Shown piece by piece: positions 11,313 to 21,914 of a stretch of 57,183 bases of DNA. Within the stretch, counting starts at the first letter, position 1, and every line of letters starts with the position of its first letter. Source of the stretch: Gracilaria domingensis (lineage: Eukaryota > Rhodophyta > Florideophyceae > Gracilariales > Gracilariaceae); contig VCMS01000341.1 of the NCBI GenBank assembly GCA_022539475.1, positions 1 through 57,183 on the forward strand, in the 5' to 3' direction. The notes beneath the pieces were generated by a model, which was given only the letters and a program-made list of their open reading frames with translations, was not told the DNA's origin and made no database searches. The translations under genes and the position numbers were made by a program.

Positions 11313-12950
11313 ATGGTCTACTACTGTACACATAAGAAGCGTGGGTGCCCCTTCGTTACTCGCCGAGGAGTCTTATCTCTTCAACAGCATGTCAACCATT
11401 GCCCGTTTCGTCTGAAAGCAGCGCTGGAAGACGACAATAGCCGGCCCATTCGGAGAAGCAAGCGTCTCAAGCTTTCCGCGCCCGCGCCCGCATCTTCCGA
11501 AACGGTCACTGCCCCTTGTCGCCTTCCCGAGCCTCCAGTGTCCGAGGACATCTTCGACCCCACTCCGTGCGCGCCTCCTATTCCGGACACTTCGCATTGT
11601 GTTTCTCCTTCCCCGGGTCCCGCGTCATTAGAGCGAGAACACGGAAGCAGTTCCCGCCCAGTGCCTTCTGAGGAGGCCCTAGGTGATTTGCATATGGATT
11701 ATCTCACGGTTTGTCTGGCTTCAGTAGCTTCCAACCTTGGTCATCGTGAGGCGGACGAGCTAATTGGGCTACTTCGGGACCCGCGATTCTCGCAAAAGCG
11801 ATTCAACGAGACCATAACAAGTTCCAAGCGCTGTACAGAACTGAAGAAGGCCATTTTCGAACGATACGCCTCAAAGGACGGTTTCAATCGCAGAACTGTC
11901 TCGCCAGAAGGATGTAAGTTCAGCGCCACCCTCTACACGAGAGACCCCGTTCAGACACTTGTGAAACAGCTCCAGTTGGCTAACAACGAAAACACATTCT
12001 TCCACCCTATACCTCAGACCCACTCCACGAAAATATCTCACCCCATGTCCGGCTCTCTCGCAAGAAACGCCACCTCAAAACTTAAGGAAATGGTCATGGG
12101 CTCTTTGGATAGTAGAATAGTGTGGTACTCCCAAGAAATAAGTTACAGTGAATCTTTCGTAGGTATTCTGCATGTATACACCGATAAGTCTTCAACAACT
12201 CTAAAGCAAACATCGGTTACCGCCTGTACTCTTCACCTCATATTTCTCAACTTCTCCGACGAGCTACGCCGTAAGCGCATCCGTGATGACCTCACAGTAG
12301 TGGCATACTTTCTTACAACACTGGTACAGGTTTTCGCATCTGAAGCAGACGCAATGCCATTCGTTTCTAGCAAGTCTCTACGCGATTCCAGGATGGACAT
12401 CCTTCAAGAATCTCTTCGTCAAGTCCTGTAGCAAATTATACATCTAATGCAGAAAGGTTTTCAGTTCATCGGCGAAGACGCAGTATATCGAGTGTGCTAT
12501 CCTCTGCAAGTCTTTGTGCGGATATTCTGAGGCTAAGGACATTCTGTCTACTCTTCATAGGAACCAAACGGAAAGCCCTTGTCATAGATGCAAACTCCCT
12601 TCCTCATCTTTAGGCGGTAATGTTCTTACGTCATTCACTGGACTCTCCCAAAACCACACTAAAAGCGTCAGAAAGACATACTCAGTTATTCTCGAATATG
12701 CAAAGAAAGGCGAAGGAGAAAGAAACTTACGTCGTACAAGGGAGACGAGATCCAAGTCGGATATTTTCATGCGTTCCAATTCCATATCTCTCATTCTCTC
12801 GTCCATCAAAACCGCCTTGACCGTAAGATTCATCCAGGGGTTATTTCTATGCAGTCTGTTCGAAACAAGGAGAGCTCGCTTCGAACAGTTACGCAACTTG
12901 CATCTCGGCATATTGAAACTGATTAATATTCCAGAAATCGAGAGACTGTA
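11313..12950 (+). pseudogene. Plavaka/CACTA-like transposase, N-terminal half, decayed
   Basis: From the ATG at 11313 a frame runs to a TAG at 12429-12431, beginning with a Cys/His cluster (YYCTHKKRGC...QQHVNHC) like the zinc finger heading these transposases. A long Pro/Ser linker follows. Then comes a block typical of the Tnp2/Plavaka N-terminal domain: ...DPVQTLVKQL..., a SYSESFVGILHVYTDKS segment and ...RRKRIRDDLTVVAYF. After the TAG the same frame stays open to about 12530. It then shifts to a frame with SPCHRCKLPSSS (a Cys pair expected here) and again near 12720. The catalytic C-terminal half was not found. The 18-bp-arm hairpin at 12961 marks its right edge. Confidence 0.65.
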
Positions 12951-12960
12951 GTCAGAGACC

Positions 12961-13005
12961 CTAAGCACTGCAATAGAATCATCATGTTTCTATTGCAGTG
13001 CTTAG
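12961..13005. repeat. Perfect 18-bp-arm hairpin
   Basis: Arms 12961-12978 and 12988-13005 are perfect reverse complements around a 9-nt loop. It sits at the point where transposase-like coding sequence ends. Confidence 0.9.
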
Positions 13006-14499
13006 AGCGGATGATCCGCGTCACGTTCATTTCGAACGATACGTACTCAAATCCAGAACTTTACAAACGCAAATCTATCTTCCATGCAATGCAACTTTTC
13101 TGTCAGAAGTTTGCCTATAGATTTGTCCACGACGAAGAAAGGCAGGTTACTGAATGGAACCTTCACCAAGGCAGATCTCCTTTGAATGATGGAGGGCAAA
13201 GCATACAAAGACATTGACATATTTTTCCTTTCATGATGGAAATCTTTGAAATCTGATGGGGAGCGCAGGACACGGCCCCAATCAGAAAAATTTTCTCTCA
13301 GTACTCGGACGTTGCTTGGAATAATTATAGGTGCATTAGTGGGCCATGATGTAATGAAAGCTCTATTTCGTCTCTTCGGTGGCAGATTGAAGCCTCCAAA
13401 TGCTGCTCGACAACGTAGTCGGCAGCAATTCATAGCTCTGGAAGTGGAACTCTGAAGTTTTATAACGGCTCTTAACAGAAGAAGAACTAACACCTTTGGC
13501 AGCATTTTACGGTATCTTCACAACACGTCGATTTATATCTCCTCTTGTATTGTTGCTGACAGGCCTTGTTACCGAGAGGCGAAGCGATAGGAGTTCAATA
13601 TTGGAACTATTGTCATGTGCTACAAGCCCAAGCATGCCGGGCTGAAGGGTTTTCATAACTACCATATGTTTTGCTTTCAACTACCACTCTTGTTGCGTTT
13701 TTCTTCCATAGATTTTTATACTGAATGAATTTAGCATATAGGATCTGCTACAGCCCCCGTTCTCTAAACCTGTGAGGATCATGTAGTAGTTAGCTGATCA
13801 AAACTCCATTTGGTTCTTTTTAGTGTTCCGCAGAGAAATCCACTACCACTATAATTCAGGGATTCTATGATCGTTGAAGGCTTTCTGTGCTGTTTACCAG
13901 CCCGTCAGAACGAACCAATTAAATTTCGATATTGGCGTAAAAAGCCAGAGCCGATGGGCTCATGCTAGACGATATTACCTCATCTACATCATCGGTGAAT
14001 TTGTATCTTCACCGAAAACAAGGGTGGCGAGTATTTTAAGTAGCTACCTACTGTCATCACTCTGTTTATCTGCAGCTCATCCCGGCGCATTACCACTTTT
14101 GTGCGTGAGAGTGTTGAGGCGCTTTTGTAGTTCGTCACCGTGCTGCTCTGAGCAGTGTAAATAGTGTAGTTTGTCAATAAGTACACAACTTGTAGCAAAC
14201 ACATGGTCGTGAGGTTTTTTAACTAGATGAGCATCATTTGGATACGAAAACTAGTTGAGTCTTGTCCAATGAATGTATATTGTGCTTGCAACAAAAAAAC
14301 TGTGAGTAATGCATCAAACTGTGTTTTGGGAGGTTTGGAAACGCTGCAAAACGGTTTAAAAATTTGTCTGTGAACAGGTGGTTGTAGTGGATTTAGACTT
14401 ATGCGAGTAATCACTGCGCTCTCAAATTGTGCTTTTTAAGAGCTTATAATACTTGAGATATACTCTTATTGATGTACAGCCGGCGTTGTATATACAGCT
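13006..14499. other. Non-coding or unrecognised region
   Basis: Short frames to about 13505 on both strands have some coding-like composition and may be further transposase debris, but I cannot match them to a domain. From 13506 to 14499 the DNA is AT-richer and I see no gene, RNA or repeat in it. Confidence 0.4.
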
Positions 14500-14945
14500 C
14501 TTTTACCTCCTGCCAATCCACGTGGCCAGCAGCGTTCACGTGTTGGCGGGCAGGTGCACCGTAATAAGTGCGGGAAGTGTGGAGGAAGGTGTTTTGGGAG
14601 GTCTCTGCATGGTGCCAAAATGTGGCCAGAACGTGCGCGTGGGCGTGGGGGGGGGTCGGTTGTGTTAGGGTGGCTACCCTAACACAACCGGACCCCCCCG
14701 TCCGCGGGCACGTTTTGGCCGGTTTTCTAAAAAATGTGCTTTTTTATGCCTGCGGGCGGGGGGGGTCGGTCGTGTTAGGGTAGGTACCCTAACACGACCG
14801 GACCCCCCCGCCCGCGGGCACGTTTTGGCCGATTTTTTGAAAAATGTACGATTTTATGCCCGCGGGCGGGGGGTCCGGTCGTGTTAGGGTACCTACCCTA
14901 ACACGACCGACCCCCCCCACCCGCGGGCACGTTTTCGCCTCATTC
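14500..14945. repeat. Tandem array of three ~110-bp units, each with a long G/C-capped palindrome
   Basis: Each unit has a palindrome of about 50 bp: poly-G, then a GTGTTAGGG/CCCTAACAC stem, then poly-C. Palindrome cores are at 14656-14692, 14766-14802 and 14874-14910, spaced 110 and 108 bp. Between them are direct-repeat spacers containing GCGGGCACGTTTTGGCC. The 37-bp core of unit 3 is the exact reverse complement of that of unit 2, although their spacers keep one orientation. Unit 1 differs from unit 2 by a paired change in both arms (GGTTGTG/CACAACC against GGTCGTG/CACGACC) and in the central bases. A partial, decayed unit precedes the array from about 14500. Confidence 0.9.
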
Positions 14946-14959
14946 TGGTAGCGTCCACA

Positions 14960-15450
14960 GACTCATGCGGCAGTCTTCCTTCGAGACGACGCTGTCGCGC
15001 AGCGACTCATCAGCCCCAATCAGCCTGTGGCATCGCCGGCACTTGAGCTATAGTCGGCACCGTTGGTACCGTTGGTACCGTCGGTACCTTCCGCAAACCG
15101 AATCCACGCCCTACACCCGCGCACCGCTCCCGCTTCCCGCACTGCACGCGTCGCAGGCGCTCGCCACGAGAACATGCACAAGATGGACGACAGTCGCCAG
15201 CGCGTGATGCTCAAGCCACGGCTTCGTGCCGCGTGCGAGGCCGACAAAAATGGCTTTCTCCTCGAGCAGCAGCTCCTCCAACTGTGAAGGCATTTGGCAG
15301 CGACGACTGCGTCTGGCAGGCCGAACGCAACCGTGTAGGATCTTCCTGCATGGCGGTCTCGTTTGTCACGAGACTTGCGGAGAGATTCAACCAACGGGAG
15401 GATGTCATGCCGCTGAAGTGGATTGGTTCCCTCGGGTGCCATTTACGCAG
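14960..15450 (-). pseudogene. GC-rich coding-like relic, unidentified
   Basis: Composition turns GC-rich. On the minus strand, pieces in different frames read like protein, for example a Leu/Glu-rich segment near 15290-15230 (MPSQLEELLLEEKAIFVGLA) preceded by another at 15408-15290. They would need frameshifts to join. I do not recognise the family. This fits the pattern of GC-rich host-gene relics at 17.9-21.4 and 32.7-34.6 kb. Confidence 0.3.
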
Positions 15451-15571
15451 GTGAACGAACGAAGGAATTGATTTACTCCCGTGTCTTTAGCGATCGGCTA
15501 CGCATGCGAGCGCCGCGTTGGCCGCTGTGCTGCTCAAGACGGCGGCGATTTCAATCGCCAGCCACAGAGGT

Positions 15572-15592
15572 AAACGCTTGTGACAAGCGTTT
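15572..15592. repeat. Short perfect hairpin
   Basis: AAACGCTTG and CAAGCGTTT flank a 3-nt loop. A second small inverted repeat (7-bp arms, 2-nt loop) lies just upstream at 15544-15559. The DNA to 16084 shows nothing else I can name. Confidence 0.7.
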
Positions 15593-16084
15593 TGCCCTCC
15601 GAAAATGCCATTATGTTCTTCCAAGCTTGTCCCTGCCATGCCGCTTGTTTGTGGTTTCCATCTTGCATGAACCCCTTGGGTGAGGTAGGGTGCCATGGCG
15701 TTTGGTCGATTGCTTCGCTCCGATAGGGGTGAAGCAGCTCTGATATAACATATCAAGCCACCTTGTTCTGCTAGACCAATCTGTGTTCCATATTCCTTAC
15801 GTGAGGCGGGATCGATGTGTCCTGTAGAGACCTCAAGCCGTCATAAACCCTGCAGATACTGAATCTGACAGGAAACCAACGCTTTTGATTCGCTCTCATG
15901 GATGTGTTCCCAGCTGATCCTCTTCAGTCAAACCTGCACAGGACTCAGTTGGTAAGCAATGATAATCTCATCTACTCCGATGCGCTCCCGGAAATCACGA
16001 CTCGTGCCTACTTAGATCTCGGCTGCACTGATTCGAATCCCTACCTCAAAGTCGACTCGTTCGCCACCGCCAAACTACGCAAAG

Positions 16085-17610
16085 ATGAAGCAACTTTTCA
16101 TCTCATTCTTCGTATTCCTTGTACTTCTGTCCGCGGCCAGATCGCAGAGCAATCTACCACCCGAACAGATTGCTGAGGAGCTCACCATTCCCTTGACAAT
16201 CTTCAATGAGCTTGTCACTGTCCTATTCCCGAATGAAATCTTGCGCATGGAAACACCGATCGCTGTTCGATACGCACTGTTATTCGTTGTCGCCATTCAT
16301 GAATATACATCGGCTTTTCATCCCTTCGCGTTATCGTTCCTAGGTATTCGCCACTCCATACCTTCTCGCTTCTGCTCATCACCGCTTTCTCTGGCTATCA
16401 TCGAACGTCAAATCTTTTTCCGTTTGATCGAGCCAGAGTTCTCTCAGGAGATTCCCCCATACGCCGCCTTTCTCCAGCGTTTTGACATTAACCCATTCGA
16501 CAACTCGACCGACACTGATACTGAAGTGGGCTGGGCAAACGTCGTATCGAAGGACCTGGTAGAATACTTTACCGAAGATGGTTGGAACTCTTTGGGAGAT
16601 CTGTCAAGGAATGATTACCTCGCACCGTTCGAAGATGCCACTGGTTACGAGCCGCAAAATCCAGCAAACTTGTCTCCTAGTAAGCTATTCAAACCACTTC
16701 GATGGCAACCACTGACTCAGCAGTCTGACTTCCGTGGCAGGTTTGCCACACAGGTGCACGTTGCGCCTCACCTCGGAGCACTCGGAAAACCGCTTGTGAT
16801 TGGAGAACGGGAGTTCGAATCCCGCAGAGTTCCACCTGTTTACGACACCCCCAATCGGAAGAAGAAGATTGGCCAAAGGGATCTCCGAAAAGTGAACAAG
16901 TTCATCGCGGATCTGTTGTCTTTGTCGAGATCCGTTACAGAGGAACAACTTGCACTGGCCTATTGGTGGGAGAATAAGTTCTTCTCCTTGGGTTCCTTCA
17001 TTCCTTTCTATGGAAGGCAATTGAATTTGACGCCTGTAGCGCTTTCCAGGTTGTTCCTTGGAGAGATGATGGCTCAGCACGACGCAGTTCTCCTCGCTTG
17101 GAAAGAGAAAAGACGCCATGACTATTTCGCCAACAGACTTTGATTCGAAGACTTCTGAAGGGAAGGAAAGTGACGGCTTTCAAAGGGGTCGGAAAAGGCG
17201 TTGGTGTTGTCTCAGCTGAGGAGTGGGAACCGGTTCTTAGAACGCAACCGCATTCGGAATATCCGTCTGGGTCAGCAGCAATTTGCACGGCTTCGCTGGA
17301 ACACCTTCAGATGGCGTTGAGCTCTCCTGACATCAATGAGGGTGGATCTATTCCCAAGTTCGAGCTGAATCTACCGCAAGGGGTGGCCTTGAGCCCGATC
17401 ACGAGCAATATAACTCTATCGTTCGAGAGTCTCAAAGCTGCGAGCGATAGCTGCGGATTCTCAAGACTAACTTCGGGGGTGCACTTCGAGCCTTCCGTGC
17501 CAGCTGGAAGCCGGCTGACGACTGGAGTCGGCGCGGCAGCATTCAAACATGTGAGTGATCTATACGCAGGAAAGGTGCCAGAGTTTTGTACGAGGTGTCT
17601 GCGCCATTAG
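16085..17610 (+). pseudogene. Secreted vanadium haloperoxidase-like protein (PAP2 superfamily), one frameshift
   Basis: Two open frames (16085-17143 and, in another frame, to 17610) make one protein of about 505 aa if a single-base shift near 17130 is allowed. Residues 1-20 are a clear signal peptide (FFVFLVLLSA). The first frame has the all-helical N-terminal part, a ...QVHVAPHLGALGKPL... block and AYWWENKFFS. The vanadate/phosphate site straddles the shift: Lys-x6-Arg at the end of frame 1, QPHSEYPSGSAA in frame 2, then SRLTSGVHFE with the second His. The motif reads PSGS where many PAP2 enzymes have PSGH; NapH1-type haloperoxidases are also reported to carry Ser there. The family oxidises halides with peroxide. 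The shift may be a mutation or a sequencing error. Confidence 0.75.
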
Positions 17611-17926
17611 TTTTCATCCATGGTTCTCCGAGAGAGCTTCCCTCACGCAGCCTTGATCTTCAATGCAAACGGGATCGCTTTCCTGGCACTCATGTTGATG
17701 AATAAAGAACGACGCTGCTCTCGCTATGATCAGAACGTGTTCGTCAATCTAGATTGGTAGGATGTGTTGGCACGGGCGCCGGCGCAAATGATGATCTCTG
17801 AGAGGCATCGCCAGCACCCGTAATCATGTTGGGCACAGGGCTTCAATTTGTACAGCTGGAGCTCAATACTCTCGCCGTGCTCATCAACTCGGCGACAACT
17901 TGAGAAACCAGTTGTGATAAACTTTA
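17611..17926. other. Spacer with no feature seen
   Basis: About 315 bp after the haloperoxidase-like gene; no gene, repeat or hairpin recognised. Confidence 0.4.
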
Positions 17927-19045
17927 TCAGAAGACGGAGCGCGCTCTTCCCCAACGTTCGACTCTCGTTGTTCGCGAATATCTTAGTGGACGTCTCCTAC
18001 CCTCGTAAACACTCAAATGTTCTTTTCGCCGCATACAACTCTTCGCTCTCTTCTGCTCCAAACTTTTCGGGATACGCAGTCGTACGTTTCCGCAAGATTC
18101 GCAGCCTCGCCGCCGAAAAAGTTTATCTATCGTCAGCAGCTGTCTCCCATCGCCATCCCGGCAGCGGAGCCCAAAGCGCCGACCCCCCGTCTTACTAATC
18201 CCAGTGGTACTGGAAGAGCCCGCCGTAACAGCCGCAGCAAGGTCCAGCGTGACGGCACTTGTGCCGGTAACATCGTACAAACGCCGATAGAATAGCATGC
18301 TCACCCGACCGACTCTATGCCGAACCCCTAGCCCAGACCGTGTGTCGCACACCACTCTTCTCAAATACAGCGCGATCAAGATGAAAAACGGTGCTGCCCA
18401 TGCGATGGTGATGCCAATGACATTTCAGAGCATCTTCGAACCGAGCGGCAGTGCCACGCAGTGGAAATTTGTGAAGCATACCACCCAGATCAATGGCCCT
18501 GACGCGCATAGAACCAGTAGATGCTTCCGGCACCGACACAGTCGAACGCGTTGGTAACACAAAATAGATCGATCCTCGTGCCTTGACGTGTATCGAGTGG
18601 AACTGCGGACGATCACGCAGAAGATTTGATCGACGTTGAACGTTCACAAAACCGGGTGAACTCCGAAAGCGCTGAGCGGTCTTGCTGGGTAACAAAGTGC
18701 TGGCATGAGTGCGGAGATGCCAATCTCCTCGAGAAATGCGTTCAAGTGCCTCACGGTTCCATCCAATGCGGACCAGTCTCGCATGCAAGTGATAACGATC
18801 GACGCGTAGAAGAAGACAACATTGGTCCGATAAGACTAGTCCAGCGCCACGAAAACTCTCTTCGCGACGTGAAAGAAACAGACATGAGAAAGGTTGAATC
18901 GAAGACGGCCAGCAACGACCACGCCTTGCTGCGCGTCCGTTGGCAAACGCTTCACATCAAGCCGCATCCACACATAACGCCCCAAACACATCGATCTGAC
19001 CGAATCGAATGGCGCGGACGCAAGCCCAAAAGCTGCGCGAACCAC
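17927..19045 (-). pseudogene. Decayed membrane-protein gene, family not recognised
   Basis: On the minus strand one frame is broken by stops at 18836 and 18425, among others, but gives protein-like stretches. These include WMRLDVKRLPTDAQQGVVVA near 18960, NVVFFYASIVITCM near 18800, and a hydrophobic probable membrane helix (NVIGITIAWAAPFFILIALY) near 18400. A second frame (18315-18788) also reads like protein around ARGSIYFVLPTRSTVSVPEA, so at least two frameshifts are implied. GC-rich, like the other host relics. I could not name the family. Confidence 0.35.
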
Positions 19046-19808
19046 ACATGTGCAGGACTCTCCGCCGTAGGCGCTGACGAAAACAGTACAGCGAAGCGCA
19101 ACAGCACATCAATCAGGGCGACCTGACAAAGGCGTAGACGCAGATGGGCTGGGTGCGGGTGCGCCAGGGTCTTGGAAGGCGATTTCGGCGTATCGGCGGC
19201 GTGGCGGTGGCGTGTGAGGCGCAGAGAGATCGACGACGGGCGGATGCCCCCGCCGGAATACCTGGAAAGTTTAGCCGGTGGGGCTGCGGCTAGGCGCGGC
19301 GCGTGCCGGAGCGGTGGTCGGGATGGCGCCAGCGGGGCGTCGAAGACATGAGAGGAAGGTGCGCGCGAAGACGGTCAGTGCCGTTTGCCTCCTAAAAAAC
19401 ACACTGCACGCAACGCCAGCCAAAATGTAGCGCATGCTGTTCGAGCTGAAGCGCCTCGCTGACGCGCGCGAGGGCTCGCATTCCCGTGCTCGGCGCACTC
19501 CGCGCGCGGCTGTCTCGCGCCGCAGAGCTGTGCGTCGTCGATGTGACGTGGCGCGCGACGCCTTCCAATGTGCGCATGTTGCGCGCTTCAGTCATTTTAT
19601 ACGCGCTGTACGTGCAGTACAATTGCGCTAGGCTCCTTCGCGCTCCACCCCCGCGTGCACTTACGCGTGGGGATCGCTGCCGTTGCCCGTCATCACTGGC
19701 ACCCTGCCATACCGCCCGTAAACCACGCCCTCCGTTCGCTCACGGACCTCGCTTCCAGCCTCCCGAACTTTAGCGCGCGCCACTCGTTCACCGTCGCCGC
19801 CATCCCGC
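19046..19808. other. GC-rich, CpG-dense DNA upstream of the lectin relic
   Basis: Dense in GCGC words. Frames are open on both strands because of base composition, and I see no domain in them. It may hold the old promoter region of the lectin relic or remains of another gene. Confidence 0.35.
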
Positions 19809-21392
19809 CGTGAGTCGTCGTCGACGCCGCGTCTCGCGCCGATTTGCGTGCTGCTACTGCTGGCTACCAGAGCCCTCGCGTTGCCGTCGCTGCTGTAGTG
19901 ACAGCAGCAAAACCCGCAGCTATTCTAGTTTCTCTACCTGGGCGCGGGAGGCCCGGACCTCTCCTTTCGGCACCCGAACGAGGCCCATCGCCGCCGGTGA
20001 CCCCGTCTCCGACGGGTTTCAGCTGGGCACGACCATGATCACGCGCAGCCGCACCGGCCGCGACGTGGTCCTCCTCATGTCGGCGAGCCAGTCAAATTAA
20101 GCGCTGTTCTACAACGACATTGCCACCGATACGCAAAACTTCAACGGCTACTTCGACGTGGAGTTGGATACCGTGCGCGATTCGCATGACCCTGCCAATG
20201 GTATGGACTTCTTCTTTTTGTGGGACTGCCCGAGGTTAGGCTATGCCATGGGTATTGCGCATACATTTGTGGGGCTTGGCATCATTATCGACACCTTTTC
20301 CAACTCTCGAACGCGAAATGTACGTTTATGTGTCGGACGGAACAAAGCAATGGAAGCCTGACACCGATGGCGCGGATACCGAGCTTTTCGAGGGCTGCTC
20401 GCTTGAGATGAACCACCCGATTCGCCTGTACGTCCAGCTGCTCGGTGGCAATCTTCACGTGGGCGTCGCTTTGAACCCACGCGCCCCATAACGCTGGCAT
20501 ACGTGCTTCAAGGTTTGGGGTGTGCAGCTGCCATTCTCTGGTGGTGGCTACCTCGCACTCCCTGCTGAGACCGGCCCTTTCTTTGCCAATCATGAGGTCC
20601 ACGACGCCGTCTTCATTCATGAATCCGCTCAGGTTGCCCACACTTATCGATCCGACTACTATTCGCAGCAGTATGGCGCCGGTTCTGCTTCCGGAACTAC
20701 GGACCGACCACCGTGGTCTGTGACAGCAACAGCAGCGGAAACAGCATCAACAACAGCAGCAGAGCGATAATTCGCGCGGCTACGTGCCGCCGGCTTTCAA
20801 TGGTAGCTCCAGTGGTGTAGCACTTACAGCACCGCCCCTGCTCCGCCTCCGCATCGCACCGATCTGAACCCTGCCGCGCGCATGCACCGCAGAGAGGACG
20901 CCACCTCGTCGATCTCAGGCTCTTCGGACCTGCAGGTGTACGAGGTGTACAACTCTATGACGTCCATTTTCAAGGGCCTCGGCGACGAGAATGCGCAAGA
21001 AAGAAAGCTTGGAGGGTGTGCGCCAAATCATTGCGCAACTCATTCGCGAGATGGAGAAACAAAAGGGCGACATGTGGCAGTTGGTGGCCGTTTTGAAACC
21101 TCTTAAGGCTACTGCAGGCGACTTGTCGTATGCTTCGGGCAGGTTTTCTAGCCAGTTGCAAGGCCTTCATAACTCGCGGCGTGCGCTTAAGTAGAAGACG
21201 CATAACATTTCTGATTCGCATGATGATCTGAACGAGGAGTTGGTGGATCATCACGAGAGCATCACCGAGCAGTCTCCTGGCGGAAGTGGTACCCTTATCA
21301 TGTTCGTACTCATTCAAGCGCTTTTGAGAGTTGGCGTATACCATGTCAATAAGATGTCGTTGGCCGTGCGGAAAGTGCATCGAATGGTCTAA
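19809..21392 (+). pseudogene. L-type lectin (ERGIC-53/VIP36-like cargo receptor) relic
   Basis: Pieces in all three frames line up in the order of an ERGIC-53-type lectin. A signal peptide (LAPICVLLLLATRALALP) lies near 19830. Start of the lectin fold (FNGYFDVELDTV) lies near 20140, then GMDFFFLWD, and FVGLGIIIDTFSN near 20270 (the GL.I..DT.SN core). YVYVSDG..., TELFEGCSLEMN and GVQLPFSGGGYLAL follow between 20320 and 20560. A Glu/Lys-rich stalk (VRQIIAQLIREMEKQK) lies near 21020 and a C-terminal membrane helix with LIMFVLIQALLRVGVY near 21300. Family members ferry glycoproteins between ER and Golgi. At least four frame changes plus stops make this non-functional. Confidence 0.75.
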
Positions 21393-21914
21393 CACCACGA
21401 GAAAATCTTACTGCCAGCCTTTGGGCGACATCATTGGCACGTCGAGGGAAAGAAGATTATCCTGAAAAGCCGTCACTGATGCACTCTATCGTCGTCATCA
21501 GAATGTGGTCGCCGGTTCCGAGTTCAGACCATTAGCTTTCTGTTCTTCTTTTATACACATGCCCCCGGGTGATGATGCAGAGTTAACGCGCTTTCATTCG
21601 GCATGAACAGATGGAACACATGCGTCTGGTGCTCACCCAAGGTCTCAAGCACAGCATCCCCCAACGAGTAACTACCGACGCGTACACCGCACGCATGTAA
21701 AGGCGATTACAACTAGCTTCAGTTGCGTTCAAAGCTTACTTGGATTACCTAGAATGAGCTAAAAGGGACCGCGCTTCCAAGTGAGTGGCGCGCGATTGAG
21801 TTATTCATAGTCGTTGGACGGTCACCAGGTAGATACGTAAACACACAGATTAGCTGAACCTCTTTGCCTAACTGCCTAAGCTCTACTTTTCAACCTCAAA
21901 AGCCCCAGCCTAAA
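21393..21914. other. Spacer with no feature seen
   Basis: About 520 bp between the lectin relic and the Ecm29-like fragment. No open frame of note, repeat or hairpin recognised. Confidence 0.4.

Noticed and set aside
14650..14930. TTAGGG/CCCTAA words as internal telomere repeats
   Set aside because: The words occur once per palindrome arm and are never in tandem, so this is not telomeric DNA.
14500..14945. CRISPR-like array
   Set aside because: Units are ~110 bp with near-identical spacers, in a eukaryotic genome without cas genes.
16807..16825. T-arm-like sequence GGGAGTTCGAATCCCGC suggesting a tRNA
   Set aside because: It lies inside the haloperoxidase-like reading frame, and no acceptor stem or D-arm partner is present at tRNA distance.
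18626..19126. 166-codon plus-strand frame as a gene
   Set aside because: The minus strand gives more protein-like and membrane-helix sequence here; the plus frame looks like a shadow.
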